64,000 nucleotides of DNA from JAURVT01 sp049059935 (GCF_049059935.1 NZ_JBMGQR010000002.1:105522-169521); one strand, 5' to 3'; positions 50,419 through 59,819 are shown, counted from the stretch's first letter. The notes: a model not told the origin generated them from the letters alone. A program made the numbers and translations.

Positions 50419-51179
50419 TGGCCGACGTGCCCGCCTCCGTCGCGGCCCTGGTGGACGACGCCCGAGCGGTCGCCGCCGGGGCGCTGCCCGCCGACCCGCC
50501 GACCGTGGACGAGCCGGTGCTCCGCGCCCTCACCGTGCCCGACACCGCCCTGCGCGCCCTCGGCGAGGCCGCCACGACGGCGCCCGTCTCGCTGCGCGTC
50601 ACCGGCGGCGCCGGCGCGCTCGGTCCGGCTCTCGAGCACGCCGTCCGTGTCGTGGGCGAGCGACTGCTCGCGGTCTCGATCGCGCTGCGCGACGAGGACG
50701 ACCTGGGCCGCAACGCCGAGCGCATCGTCCGGGTGCTCGACGGCGAGCTGCCCGACGACGTCCTCGCCTCCGTCGAGGTGCCCGCGCCGCCCACGGGTCG
50801 CCCGACCCCCACCTGGCTCGACGCCGTCGACCGGCTCGGGGCCGAGGGCCACGGCGTCGCGTTCCGGCCGGCGCCCGGCGACCCCGTCGCCACCGTGGCG
50901 GTCGTCGACGCCGCCCTCGACCGCGAGTGTCCCGTGCACCTGGCCGGCGACACCTCGCTCGACCTGACGCTCGGCGCCCTCGCCGCCGTCCGCGTGCTCT
51001 GGGACGGCGGTGGTCGGGACGAGGCGGTGCGGATGCTCGCCGAGCCGGGCTCCGCCGGGGCCGACGTCCGGGGCTGGGACGACGCCGCCGGCGCCTCGGC
51101 GCGTCGCTGGCTGCGCGCCGTCGAGTCCACCGATCCCGCCGCCCTCGTCACCGCGCTGCGTGCGGTCCTGACGGTCTAG
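50418..51179 (+). CDS. Unknown protein coupled to pncA
   Basis: Protein of 253 residues, not recognised. The alternation of short strands and helices (PVSLRVTGGAGALGPALEHAVRVVGERLLAVSIALRDEDDLG, GHGVAFRPAPGDPVATVAVVDAALDRECPVHLAG) suggests a TIM-barrel-like or Rossmann-like enzyme fold, but no active-site motif is evident. The ATG overlaps the pncA stop (TGATG), so it is translated with it and may act in nicotinamide/NAD metabolism. That link rests on position alone. Confidence 0.6.
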   Translation: MADVPASVAALVDDARAVAAGALPADPPTVDEPVLRALTVPDTALRALGEAATTAPVSLRVTGGAGALGPALEHAVRVVGERLLAVSIALRDEDDLGRNAERIVRVLDGELPDDVLASVEVPAPPTGRPTPTWLDAVDRLGAEGHGVAFRPAPGDPVATVAVVDAALDRECPVHLAGDTSLDLTLGALAAVRVLWDGGGRDEAVRMLAEPGSAGADVRGWDDAAGASARRWLRAVESTDPAALVTALRAVLTV

Positions 51180-52030
51180 ACCGCGGCCGCCAGGACCTCC
51201 CGCAACGAGGTCGCGGGACGGCCCACCAGCTTCTCGAGCGTGGGGTCGGTGGCCGCGAACTCGCCGCGCCGCGAGGCGAGGAAGAGCAGCAGGAGCATCT
51301 CGGCCTGCTCGCGCGGGACGCCGCGGTCGACCAGGCCCCGGACCCAGTCCTCGTCCTCGACGACCACGCGGCGGACGGTGCGCCCCGTCAGGTCCCCGAG
51401 CATCCGGGCCACGTCGGCGAAGTCGTGGGCCTCCGGGGCGGTGAGGGGCGGCGTGGGCCCATCGGGCAGTCCCTCGTCGGCGAGGAGCACCGCGGTGGCC
51501 TCGGCGAGGTCGGCGTGGGTCGTCCACGAGACGGGGCCGTCCGCCGGGACCGCGAGCTCCCCGGTCTCGAGCGCGCCGCCGATCATCCGTGGCACGGTGC
51601 TCGCGTAGAAGCCGTTGCGCAGCGACGTCCAGGCCGTGCCGAGCGTGCGCAGGTGGTCCTCGGTCGCGGCGTGGTCGGGCATCGGCGTGAAGACCGAGCC
51701 TGCCGACGCGCCCTGGTGGCTGGTGTAGAGCACCCGGGTGGCGCCGGCGTCCCGGGCCGCGTCGGCGGCGGCACGGTGCAGGGCCACCCCCTCGGCCCCG
51801 AGGGTGTCCGACGAGACGACCAGCACCTGCGACGCGCCCTCGAAGGCCTCGGCGAGGGTGTCGGGCTCGGCGAAGTCACCGCGCCGCACCCGCACGCCAC
51901 GCGCGGCGAGGTCGGAGGCCCGCGCGGGGTCGCGGACGCTGACGCCCACCTGGTCGGGCGGCAGCCGGTCGAGCAGGTGGTGGACGACCTGGGAGCCGAG
52001 CTGTCCGGTGGCACCGGTGACGACGATCAT
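51176..52030 (-). CDS. NmrA-like NAD(P)H-binding oxidoreductase (atypical SDR)
   Basis: Protein of 284 residues. The Rossmann motif is MIVVTGATGQLGSQVVHHLLDRL (TGxxGxxG), then VSVRDPARASDLAARGVRVRRGDFAEPDTLAEAF, typical of NmrA/QorB proteins that reduce quinones or sense NADP. It is divergent from a TetR gene, which probably represses it. GAGAGGA lies at suitable distance from the ATG. Confidence 0.88.
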   Translation of the reverse strand: MIVVTGATGQLGSQVVHHLLDRLPPDQVGVSVRDPARASDLAARGVRVRRGDFAEPDTLAEAFEGASQVLVVSSDTLGAEGVALHRAAADAARDAGATRVLYTSHQGASAGSVFTPMPDHAATEDHLRTLGTAWTSLRNGFYASTVPRMIGGALETGELAVPADGPVSWTTHADLAEATAVLLADEGLPDGPTPPLTAPEAHDFADVARMLGDLTGRTVRRVVVEDEDWVRGLVDRGVPREQAEMLLLLFLASRRGEFAATDPTLEKLVGRPATSLREVLAAAV

Positions 52031-52067
52031 GGGGGGTCCTCTCGTGTTTCCGACGGAACGCTTCTGA

Positions 52068-52110
52068 CGTTATCACTGATTTATCGATGGCATCACCGAT
52101 GCGTTATCGT
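52068..52110. promoter_or_regulatory. Repeats in the TetR/NmrA divergent promoter
   Basis: TTATC occurs three times (52070-52074, 52081-52085, 52104-52108); CGTTATC is repeated exactly at 52068-52074 and 52102-52108. GCATC-ACC-GATGC (52090-52102) is a small palindrome. The TATCGT -10 of tetR (52105-52110) lies 6 nt before its ATG. These are likely TetR binding determinants. Confidence 0.5.
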
Positions 52111-52116
52111 CGGACC

Positions 52117-52815
52117 ATGACCGAGGTGGACCAGAGCCCGGGCCGGACCCGCGCCCACGGGGCCATCGTGGAGGCCGCGGCCGCCCTGCTGCGCGAGGGC
52201 GGGCCCGCTGCCGTCACCACCCGGGCCGTCGCCGCCGCCGCGGGGGCCCAGCCGCCGACGATCTACCGGCTGTTCGGCGACAAGGACGGGCTGCTCGACG
52301 CCGTCGCGGAGCACGCGCTCGCCACCTACGTCGACACCAAGGTCGTCGGGGGCGAGGACCCGGTGGCCGAGCTCGCCGCGAGCTGGCGGACCCACGTCGA
52401 GTTCGGGCTGGCGAACCCGGCCGTGGCGACCCTGCTCGCCGATCCCGCCCGCGCCCGGACGTCGCCCGCGGGCGCCGCCGGGATGCGCGTCCTGCGGGCC
52501 CGGGTGCACCGGGTCGCCTCCGCAGGACGACTCGCCGTGCCCGAGGACCGTGCCGTCGACATGATCCACGCCGCCGGCACCGGCCTGGTGCTCACGCTGC
52601 TCGCCACTGCCCCGGCCGAGCGCGACCTCGGGCTCGTCGACTCGGTGTACGAGGCCGTGGCGGCCGCGATCCTCGCCGACGGCCCCGCCACCGACGCCGA
52701 CGACGTCGCCACCGCGGCGATCACCCTGCGCGCCGGCCTCGACGACGTCCCGGTGCTCACCGCCGCCGAGCGGGCCCTGCTCGCGGACTGGCTCGACCGG
52801 ATCGCCGAGCGCTAG
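52117..52815 (+). CDS. TetR-family repressor
   Basis: Protein of 232 residues. The N-terminal helix-turn-helix is about residues 12-60 (AIVEAAAALLREGGPAAVTTRAVAAAAGAQPPTIYRLFGDKDGLLDAV), followed by an all-helical ligand domain. ATG 52117 sits 6 nt after a TATCGT box, giving a leaderless start. It is divergent from the NmrA-like gene and convergent with the esterase gene, whose 3' end it overlaps by 4 bp. Confidence 0.9.
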   Translation: MTEVDQSPGRTRAHGAIVEAAAALLREGGPAAVTTRAVAAAAGAQPPTIYRLFGDKDGLLDAVAEHALATYVDTKVVGGEDPVAELAASWRTHVEFGLANPAVATLLADPARARTSPAGAAGMRVLRARVHRVASAGRLAVPEDRAVDMIHAAGTGLVLTLLATAPAERDLGLVDSVYEAVAAAILADGPATDADDVATAAITLRAGLDDVPVLTAAERALLADWLDRIAER

Positions 52816-53807
52816 GCCTGCGCTGCCGAGAAGGCGTCGCGCAGCGTCCGGACGATCTCGGCCAGTGCCGGCTCGGCAGCCGGGACGGCGCCGGGGAGCG
52901 ACGCGAACCCGTGGATGGCGTCGCGGTAGCAGGTGTAGGTGACCGGAACCCCCGCCGCGAGGAGCTTGTCGGCGTAGAGGCGACCGTTGTCCTTCAGCGG
53001 GTCGTGGCCGGCGGTCTGCACGAGGGCCGGGGCGAGGCCGGCGTGCGACTCGGCCCGGATCGGCGAGGCGGTGGGCACGGTGCCGTCCTGACCCGCCAGG
53101 TAGAGCGCGGTGAAGGTGCGCATGCCGCGCGACGTCAGCACCGGCGCGACCGCGTGCTCGACCTCGGAGTCGAAGACGTCGATCATCTCGGTGCCCGGGT
53201 AGATCAGCACCTGGGCGCGCAGTCGGGGCCCGCCCGCGTCGCGCGCGAGCATCGCGACGACGGCGGCGAGGTTGCCGCCCGCGCTGTCGCCCATCACGGC
53301 CATCCGGTCGGCGTCGCCCCCGAGCTCGTCGGCGTGCTCGTGCACCCATCGGGTCGCGGCCCAGCAGTCGTCGACCCCTGCCGGAAACGGGTGCTCGGGT
53401 GCGAGCCGGTAGGCCACCGAGACCACGACGGCCTGGGTGCGGGTGGCGACGCGGCTGGCCAGCCACTCGTCCTGCTCGGGGTCGCCCTGCACCCAGCCGC
53501 CGCCGTGGAACAGGACGACGAGCGGCAGCGAGCGCGAGACCTTGGCCTTCGGGCGGTAGATCCGCAGCCGCACGACGGTCCCGTCGAGGTCGACACGACG
53601 GTCGGCCACGGCGCACGCCGGGTCGAGCCGGCCGTAGACGCGCTGGCCGGCCCACGACGCCCGCACCGTGGCCCGTGCGGTGCGGGCCGCGGGCAGCTCG
53701 TTCGGGTCGAGGTCCTCGATCCCGGGCCCCCGCTTCAGCAGGGCGGCGAGGGCGCGGGTGCGCCAGCGCATGGGCAGGGCGGCGGACTGCGAGGGGTCGA
53801 GAGGCAC
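52812..53807 (-). CDS. Alpha/beta hydrolase of the hormone-sensitive lipase family
   Basis: Protein of 331 residues. The HSL-type oxyanion motif HGGGWVQGD (about 121) is followed by VSVAYRLAPEHPFPAGVDDC, the nucleophile elbow MGDSAGGNLAAVVAML, and the catalytic Asp/His near AGHDPLKDNG and YRDAIHGFASL. It probably hydrolyses short-chain esters. GTG 53807 is preferred because the conserved region begins soon after; an earlier in-frame start would add a poorly conserved basic segment. No signal peptide. Confidence 0.88.
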   Translation of the reverse strand: MPLDPSQSAALPMRWRTRALAALLKRGPGIEDLDPNELPAARTARATVRASWAGQRVYGRLDPACAVADRRVDLDGTVVRLRIYRPKAKVSRSLPLVVLFHGGGWVQGDPEQDEWLASRVATRTQAVVVSVAYRLAPEHPFPAGVDDCWAATRWVHEHADELGGDADRMAVMGDSAGGNLAAVVAMLARDAGGPRLRAQVLIYPGTEMIDVFDSEVEHAVAPVLTSRGMRTFTALYLAGQDGTVPTASPIRAESHAGLAPALVQTAGHDPLKDNGRLYADKLLAAGVPVTYTCYRDAIHGFASLPGAVPAAEPALAEIVRTLRDAFSAAQA

Positions 53808-53917
53808 GACGCCACGATGCCACCTGGGGCGCGATCGGCTTGTGTCGGGCACATTTCGTTGCGCCGATGTACGACTCAACCGGGCAGAACGGGCCCCGGC
53901 GGGTCTACTGTCGCCGG

Positions 53918-55420
53918 GTGGACATCACACGCAAGAAGAGCGTCGACGACGTCATCCACCAGAACGACGAGACCCCCGACGGCGCCGACGACCCCCACGG
54001 CGGGGGCCAGCTGAACAAGTCGCTGTCGGCCTGGGACCTCATCGGGTTCGGGATCGGCATCGTCATCGGCACCGGGATCTTCACCCTCACCGGACTCCAG
54101 GCGAAGGAGAACGCCGGCCCGGCCGTCGTGTTCTCGTTCCTGATCGCCGGCTTCGTGAGCCTGCTCGCCGCGCTCTGCTACGCCGAGCTCGCGTCCGCGG
54201 TGCCCACGGCCGGCTCGTCGTACACCTACGCCTACACGACGATCGGCGAGATCTTCGCCTGGATCATCGCGTGGGACCTGATCCTGGAGTTCGCCCTTGG
54301 GGCCGCGGTGGTCGCGCGCGGCTGGTCGGGCTACGTCGCGGGCGTGTTCGACCTGCCGTCCAAGTGGTTCGCCGAGGAGGGCTCGGTCGTCAACGTCGGC
54401 GCGATCTTCATCGTGCTGGTGCTGGGCTTCGTGGCCATCCGCGGCATCCGTGAGTCCAAGTGGGTGACCAACGGGCTGGTCGTCATCAAGGTGATCGTCT
54501 GCCTGTTCGTCATCGCGGTCGGCGCGTTCTACGTCAAGGGCTCCAACCTGGTGCCCTTCATCCCGCCGGCCAAGGAGCCCGAGGGCGGCGGCACCAGCAG
54601 CACCCTGACGGCGCCCCTGTGGCAGTTCGTCTCGGGGATCGAGCCGTCGTCGTACGGCCTGGCCGGCGTCTTCGTCGCCGCGGCCGTCGTGTTCTTCGCC
54701 TACAGCGGCTTCGAGGCCGTGGCCAACCTCGGTGAGGAGACCAAGAAGCCGGGCCGCGACATGCCGCTCGGCCTGCTCGGCACGCTCGGCATCTGCACGC
54801 TGCTCTACGTCGGCGTCTGCCTGGTGGTCACCGGCATGGTCGAGTACCAGAACCTCAGCGAGGGAGACGCCGTCGCCGACGTCTTCGACCAGGTGGGCCT
54901 GCAGTGGGCCGGCATCCTGATCGGCATCGCCGCGGTCGCGGGGCTGTCGTCGGTGATCCTGGTCGACATCGTGGCCATGGGTCGTATCGGCTTCGCGCTC
55001 GCCCGGGACGGTCTGCTGCCGCCGATCTTCAGCCGGATCCACCCCCGCTGGGGCACCCCGGTGCTGATGACGGGCCTGACGGTCGGCGCCGTCGCGATTC
55101 TCGCGGGCTTCATCCCCATCTCCGTGCTCGCCGAGATGGTCAGCATCGGCACGCTGTTCGCGTTCCTGGTGGTCTCGATCGCCGTGGTCGTGCTGCGCCA
55201 CACGTCACCGGACATGGACCGCCCGTTCCGCACCCCGCTGGTGCCGATCGTCCCCATCCTGTCGGCGCTGTGCTGCATCGGGCTGATGTCGAGCCTCGCG
55301 GTCGAGACCTGGCTGCGGTTCGTGGTGTGGCTGCTGCTCGGCTTCGTCGTCTACTTCGCCTACGGCTACCGGCACGCGCGTCTGAACCAGAAGCCCGCGT
55401 CGTCCAGCCCCCGGATCTGA
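53918..55420 (+). CDS. APC-family amino acid permease
   Basis: Membrane transporter of 500 residues with about 12 transmembrane helices. The family start is KSLSAWDLIGFGIGIVIGTGIFTLTG (about 33-57), with FSFLIAGFVSLLAALCYAELASAVPTAGSSYTYAY in helix 2-3 and FFAYSGFEAVANLGEETKKPGRDMP in helix 6-7, matching the cationic amino acid transporter subgroup. The N-terminus is acidic (DQNDETPDGADDP-like). GTG 53918 is 6 nt after TACTGT (53906-53911). Substrate inferred as an amino acid or polyamine. Confidence 0.9.
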   Translation: MDITRKKSVDDVIHQNDETPDGADDPHGGGQLNKSLSAWDLIGFGIGIVIGTGIFTLTGLQAKENAGPAVVFSFLIAGFVSLLAALCYAELASAVPTAGSSYTYAYTTIGEIFAWIIAWDLILEFALGAAVVARGWSGYVAGVFDLPSKWFAEEGSVVNVGAIFIVLVLGFVAIRGIRESKWVTNGLVVIKVIVCLFVIAVGAFYVKGSNLVPFIPPAKEPEGGGTSSTLTAPLWQFVSGIEPSSYGLAGVFVAAAVVFFAYSGFEAVANLGEETKKPGRDMPLGLLGTLGICTLLYVGVCLVVTGMVEYQNLSEGDAVADVFDQVGLQWAGILIGIAAVAGLSSVILVDIVAMGRIGFALARDGLLPPIFSRIHPRWGTPVLMTGLTVGAVAILAGFIPISVLAEMVSIGTLFAFLVVSIAVVVLRHTSPDMDRPFRTPLVPIVPILSALCCIGLMSSLAVETWLRFVVWLLLGFVVYFAYGYRHARLNQKPASSSPRI

Positions 55421-55430
55421 GCGACGCCGC

Positions 55431-56852
55431 TCAGCGGGTGATCGTGGGCTTCTTGCCGCTGAAGAGCCACTGCCGGAACAGCGGGTCGAGGTTCTTGCCC
55501 GTGATCTTCTCGGCGAGGTCGATGTACTCGCGCGTGGTGCCGAGGCCGTCGGCGTTGTCGCGGTGCCAGCGGGTGCTCAGCTTGTAGAACGCCTTGTCGC
55601 CGATGCGCTTGTGCAGGACGTGCAGCGTCATGGCGCCGCGGTCGTAGACGGGCTCGTCGAAGATGTGCTTGGCACCGGGGTCGCCGATCTCGAGGTCCCA
55701 GAACTCGTTGGACGCCTCGTAGCCCCTGTACAGCCGGTTGAAGTGGCTCTGGGTGGAGCGGTTGCCCCGGGCCTGCGACCACAGCCACTCCGAGTACGTC
55801 GCGTAGCCCTCGTTGAGCCAGATGTGCTTCCAGCGCTTCACCGCGACCTTGTCGCCGAACCACTGGTGGGCCATCTCGTGGACGACGATGCTCGAGCTGG
55901 CGCCCCCCTCGAAGAACGCCGGGCTGTAGACCGGACGGGTCGCGTTCTCGAGCGCGTACCCGAAGTCGACGTTCGGGACGACGCCGCCGACGACGCCGTA
56001 GGGGTAGGAGCCCCACCGGCGTGCCAGGAAGCTCGTCACCCGTGGCGTGGTGCGTAGGGAGCGGCGGGCGTTGGCGGCCGTCCTCGCCGGCAGGCCCTTC
56101 TCGAGCCCGTAGAGGTACTTCCGGCCGCCGGCGGTGCCCTGCTCGATGTCGTAGTCGCCGATGGCGACGAACGCGAGGTAGGTGGCGATGCGCGACCTCA
56201 GCCGCCAGTGCCAGGTGGCCTGGCTGCCGGTGGGCGTGGTGCTCACCAGGTTGCCGTTGCTGATCGCCTCGGTGCCCTTGGGCACCGTGACGCGCACGTC
56301 GAACGCCGCGGGGTCGGCCGGGTGGTCGTTGCTCGGGAACCACCAGGCGGCCGCCTGCGGCTGGTTCACCACGACGCCGCCCGTGGGTGTGGTGTACCAG
56401 GCGTTCTCGCCGCGCCGCTTGATCTTCTCCGGCACGCCCGCGTAGGTGACCGCGACGCGGAACTTCTGTCCCTTGGCCAGGGCCCTGCCCGGGGAGACCG
56501 TCAGCTCCTTGCCCTTCTGGCTGAAGCGGGCCGTCGCGCCGTCGACGGTCACGGCGGAGGCCTTGAGCGCGAGGTCGAGGTTGAACCGGGTGAGGCGCTG
56601 CTTGGTGCGCGCCGTCAGGGTCGCGGTGCCGGCCAGCCTCTTGGACGGGTGGTCGTACGAGACCCGGATGTCGTAGTGCCCCACCTGGTAGCCGCCGTTG
56701 CCGTCCTCGGGGAAGTACGGGTCGCCGATCCCGTCCGCACCGGTGCTGCCGGCCCGTTGGGCGGCGGTGGCGGGGCCGGGCACGACCGACACCAACCCCA
56801 GGCAGCAGGTGGTGAGCAGGACCCCGAGAGCGCGGACGAACCGTGTCGACAT
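55431..56852 (-). CDS. Secreted M1-family metallopeptidase
   Basis: Protein of 473 residues. The signal peptide is about 1-31 (MSTRFVRALGVLLTTCCLGLVSVVPGPATA). The M1 aminopeptidase domain has GYALENATRP (GxMEN-like) and the zinc site IVVHEMAHQWFGD with the downstream Glu in WLNEGYATYSEWLW. It cleaves N-terminal residues of peptides outside the cell. ATG 56852 is 6 nt after a minus-strand TACGGT box (56859-56864), indicating a leaderless start. It is divergent from the Lrp gene. Confidence 0.93.
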   Translation of the reverse strand: MSTRFVRALGVLLTTCCLGLVSVVPGPATAAQRAGSTGADGIGDPYFPEDGNGGYQVGHYDIRVSYDHPSKRLAGTATLTARTKQRLTRFNLDLALKASAVTVDGATARFSQKGKELTVSPGRALAKGQKFRVAVTYAGVPEKIKRRGENAWYTTPTGGVVVNQPQAAAWWFPSNDHPADPAAFDVRVTVPKGTEAISNGNLVSTTPTGSQATWHWRLRSRIATYLAFVAIGDYDIEQGTAGGRKYLYGLEKGLPARTAANARRSLRTTPRVTSFLARRWGSYPYGVVGGVVPNVDFGYALENATRPVYSPAFFEGGASSSIVVHEMAHQWFGDKVAVKRWKHIWLNEGYATYSEWLWSQARGNRSTQSHFNRLYRGYEASNEFWDLEIGDPGAKHIFDEPVYDRGAMTLHVLHKRIGDKAFYKLSTRWHRDNADGLGTTREYIDLAEKITGKNLDPLFRQWLFSGKKPTITR

Positions 56853-56902
56853 GCGCGAACCGTACCCCAGCCCGAGGGGTCCCAAACCCTACGCTGGGCC
56901 GC

Positions 56903-57382
56903 ATGAGCCGCGCGCTGGATGCCCTCGACGTCGACCTGGTCGAGCTGTTCAGCGCCGAGCCCCACATCGGCGTGCTGGGCGCCTCCCGGCAGCTCGGTGT
57001 CGCGCGCGGCACGGTGCAGGCACGACTGGCCAGGCTCGAGGCCGACGGCGTCATCGTCTCGTGGGCGCCGACGGTGTCACCCGCCGCGCTCGGCTTCACC
57101 GTGACGGCCTTCCTCGCCCTCGAGATCAGCCAGACCGCCGGTCACCGTCCGGTCGCCGTCCAGCTGTCCGCCCTGCCCGAGGTGCTCGAGGTGCACACCA
57201 CCACGGGCAGCGGCGACCTGTGGGTGCGCTGCGTGGCCCGCTCGAACGCCGACCTGCAGCGCGTCATCGACACCGTCGGGGCGATCGACGGCGTCCTGCG
57301 CACCTCGACGGTCATCGCCCTCGACACCCAGGTGCCTCCCCGCACGGGCCCCCTCGTCCGGGCCGTCGGGCCGGCGGACTAG
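56903..57382 (+). CDS. Lrp/AsnC-family transcriptional regulator
   Basis: Protein of 159 residues: winged helix-turn-helix (about 5-55; LDVDLVELFSAEPHIGVLGASRQLGVARGTVQARLARLEADGVI) and a C-terminal RAM ligand domain (about 70-150; VTAFLALEISQ, EVLEVHTTTGSGDLWVRCVARSNADLQRVI). TACGCT (56890-56895) is 7 nt before the ATG. The divergent metallopeptidase is a candidate target along with itself. Confidence 0.92.
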   Translation: MSRALDALDVDLVELFSAEPHIGVLGASRQLGVARGTVQARLARLEADGVIVSWAPTVSPAALGFTVTAFLALEISQTAGHRPVAVQLSALPEVLEVHTTTGSGDLWVRCVARSNADLQRVIDTVGAIDGVLRTSTVIALDTQVPPRTGPLVRAVGPAD

Positions 57383-58020
57383 GCGCCCAGCACCTCGGCC
57401 ACCTCGAGGGCGGCGGCGACGACCAGGGGGCCGACGGCGTCCTCGTCGAGCTCGTCGAGCGTGACGAGGCCGACGGCGGCCTCCCCCAGCTCGGTCGACG
57501 GGACGGGCGCGGCGAGGCCGAAGGTGCCCGGCTGCACCTCGCCCCGGCTCACCGCCCAGCCGCGGGCGTCACCGGTCTCGCGGCCGAGGGCGATCGCGCG
57601 CCCGGACGCGGCGTCGGCCAGCCGGTGGCGTGCCCCCACCCGGTAGGCGACGTGCAGGTCGGTCCACCCGGGCTCGACCACGACGACGGCCACGGCCTCC
57701 TCCCCCTCGGCCACGGTGAGGTGGGCGGTGGCGCCGACCCGGTCGGCCAGCGCCCGCAGCACGGGGGTCGTGCGCGCCAGCAGGACCGGTCGCAGGGTCT
57801 GGCCCAGCCGCAGCAGTGCCGCACCGGCGACGACGCGCCCGTGGGCGTCGCGGGTGACCAGGTCGTGCCCGGCCAGGGTGGTGACGAGCCGGTGCACGAC
57901 GGTGCGGTTGAGCGCGAGCGACTCGGCCAGCTCGGCGACGGTGAAGCCCGCGGGCGCCTCGGCGACGGCGAGCATCAGGCGCACGCCGCGGTCGAGGGTC
58001 TGCGAGGTCTCCGGAGCCAC
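57379..58020 (-). CDS. IclR-family transcriptional regulator
   Basis: Protein of 213 residues. The N-terminal helix-turn-helix is about 5-60 (SQTLDRGVRLMLAVAEAPAGFTVAELAESLALNRTVVHRLVTTL). The effector domain follows (about 75-210; ARTTPVLRALADRVGATAHLTVAEGEEAVAVVVVEPGW). It is short in the C-terminal part relative to typical IclR proteins. It overlaps the Lrp gene convergently by 4 bp; its target is not evident. Confidence 0.88.
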   Translation of the reverse strand: MAPETSQTLDRGVRLMLAVAEAPAGFTVAELAESLALNRTVVHRLVTTLAGHDLVTRDAHGRVVAGAALLRLGQTLRPVLLARTTPVLRALADRVGATAHLTVAEGEEAVAVVVVEPGWTDLHVAYRVGARHRLADAASGRAIALGRETGDARGWAVSRGEVQPGTFGLAAPVPSTELGEAAVGLVTLDELDEDAVGPLVVAAALEVAEVLGA

Positions 58021-58041
58021 CTCACCAGCCTAGGCAGACGC

Positions 58042-59817
58042 TCAGGACGGCTTGGTCGCCCAACCTCGCAGCGTGTCGATGCGGGCGGTCAGCTCGTCGG
58101 CCGAGGCCTGCGCCGCCGGAGGCCCGCCGCACGACTCGCGCAGCCGGTTGTGGATGACGCCGTGCGGCGTGGACGTGCGGTGGTGCCACGCGCCGACCAG
58201 GCCGTTCAGCTCGCGGCGCAGCATCGAGCGCTGCGCGTGGGTCGCCACCTCGGGCTCCGGCTCGGCGGCCGCCACGGGAGCCGCCGCAGCGGCGGCGGCC
58301 GTCTGCGCCGAGCGCCGGGAGCGGGCGTGGCGGAGCAGGTCGCGCACCTGCTCGGGCTCGAGCAGGCCGGGGATGCCGAGGAAGTCCATCTCCTCGTCGC
58401 TGCCGACGGCCACCTCGCCCTCGTGGCCGAACTCGCCGCCGTCGTACAGCACGCGGTCGAACGACGCGTCGCTGCCGAGCGCCTCGAACTGCTGGTTCAG
58501 CTCGTCGCTGGCGCCCTCGCCCTCGTTGGCCTGGGCCAGCAGCGACTCCTCGGCGGCGAAGACGTCGTCCTCGTCGGTGACCCGGCGCCCGAGCACGTGG
58601 TCGCGCTGCACCTCGAGGTCGGACGCGAGCCGCAGCAGGCCCGGCGCGCTCGGCAGGAACACCGACGCCATCTCGCCGCGCTTGCGGGCACGGACGAAGC
58701 GTCCGACCGCCTGGGCGAAGAACAGCGGCGTGGACGTGGTGGTGGCGTAGACGCCGACCGCCAGCCGCGGGACGTCGACGCCCTCGCTGACCATGCGCAC
58801 CGCGACCATCCAGCGGTCGTCGCCGTCGGAGAACTCCGCGATGCGCTTGCTCGACTCGCGCTCGTCGGAGAGCACCACGACCGGCAGGGTGCCGGTGGCC
58901 TCCTTGAGGATCTTCGCGTAGGCGCGGGCCTGCGTCTGGTCGGTGGCGATCACCAGGCCGCCGGCGTCGGGGACGTGGCGCCGCACCTCCGACAGTCGGC
59001 GGTCGGCGGCCCGCAGGACCGCCGGGATCCACGCGCCCTGGGGGTCGAGCGCGGTGCGCAGGGCCTGCTGGGTGATGTCCTTGGTCAGCGGCTCGCCGAG
59101 GCGCGCCTCGATCTCGTCGCCGGCCCGCGTGCGCCAGCGCATGTCGCCGGAGTAGGCCATGAACAGCACGGGGCGCACGACGCCGTCGCGCAGGGCCTCG
59201 GCGTAGCCGTAGGAGTAGTCGGCCTCGCTCCGCGAGACGCCGTCGGCCTCGGGGGCGTAGGTGACGAACGGGATCGGGTTGGCGTCGGAGCGGAACGGGG
59301 TGCCGGTGAGCGCCAGGCGGCGCACGGCGGGCGCGAACGCCTCCTTGACCGCGTCACCCCACGACCGCGCGTCGCCGGCGTGGTGGATCTCGTCCAGGAT
59401 CACCAGCGTGCGGAAGCGCTCGGTGCGCATCCGGTAGGCCGTCGGGTTGCCGGCGACGCCGGCGTAGGTGAGCACGAAGCCGCGGAAGTCGCTGGCCATC
59501 TTGCCCTGGCTGCCGGTGAAGGCCGGGTCGAGCGGGATGCCGGCGCGGGCGGCGGCCTCGGCCCACTGGGTCTTGAGGTGGTCGGTCGGCGTGACGACGA
59601 CGATCCGCTCGACGACGCGGGAGTCGAGCAGCTCGGCGGCGGCGCGCAGGGCGAATGTCGTCTTCCCGGCGCCGGGCGTGGCGACCGCGAGGAAGTCCCG
59701 CGGCGCACGCTCGCGGTACTGCGCGAGGGCGTCGGCCTGCCAGGCGCGCAGCGCCGGAGCCGTCCCCCACGCCGCCCGCCCCGGGAAGGCCGGAGGAAGG
59801 TCAGCAGCGTGGTTCAT
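58042..59817 (-). CDS. DEAD/DEAH-box superfamily II helicase
   Basis: Protein of 591 residues. Walker A is ATPGAGKTTFALRAA (about 46-60), motif II is VILDEIHHAG, motif III is LALTGTPFRSD, and motif VI-like is FAQAVGRFVRARKRGE. The C-terminal 150 residues (acidic, then AAAAAAPVAAAEPEPE and a helical tail) are specific to the actinobacterial subgroup. It resembles type-III-restriction-like or UvrB-like helicase cores without a nuclease domain. It acts on nucleic acid by ATP hydrolysis; substrate unknown. The gene starts 2 bp after the stop of the M43 peptidase gene on the same strand. Confidence 0.88.
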   Translation of the reverse strand: MNHAADLPPAFPGRAAWGTAPALRAWQADALAQYRERAPRDFLAVATPGAGKTTFALRAAAELLDSRVVERIVVVTPTDHLKTQWAEAAARAGIPLDPAFTGSQGKMASDFRGFVLTYAGVAGNPTAYRMRTERFRTLVILDEIHHAGDARSWGDAVKEAFAPAVRRLALTGTPFRSDANPIPFVTYAPEADGVSRSEADYSYGYAEALRDGVVRPVLFMAYSGDMRWRTRAGDEIEARLGEPLTKDITQQALRTALDPQGAWIPAVLRAADRRLSEVRRHVPDAGGLVIATDQTQARAYAKILKEATGTLPVVVLSDERESSKRIAEFSDGDDRWMVAVRMVSEGVDVPRLAVGVYATTTSTPLFFAQAVGRFVRARKRGEMASVFLPSAPGLLRLASDLEVQRDHVLGRRVTDEDDVFAAEESLLAQANEGEGASDELNQQFEALGSDASFDRVLYDGGEFGHEGEVAVGSDEEMDFLGIPGLLEPEQVRDLLRHARSRRSAQTAAAAAAAPVAAAEPEPEVATHAQRSMLRRELNGLVGAWHHRTSTPHGVIHNRLRESCGGPPAAQASADELTARIDTLRGWATKPS

Positions 59818-59819
59818 CG

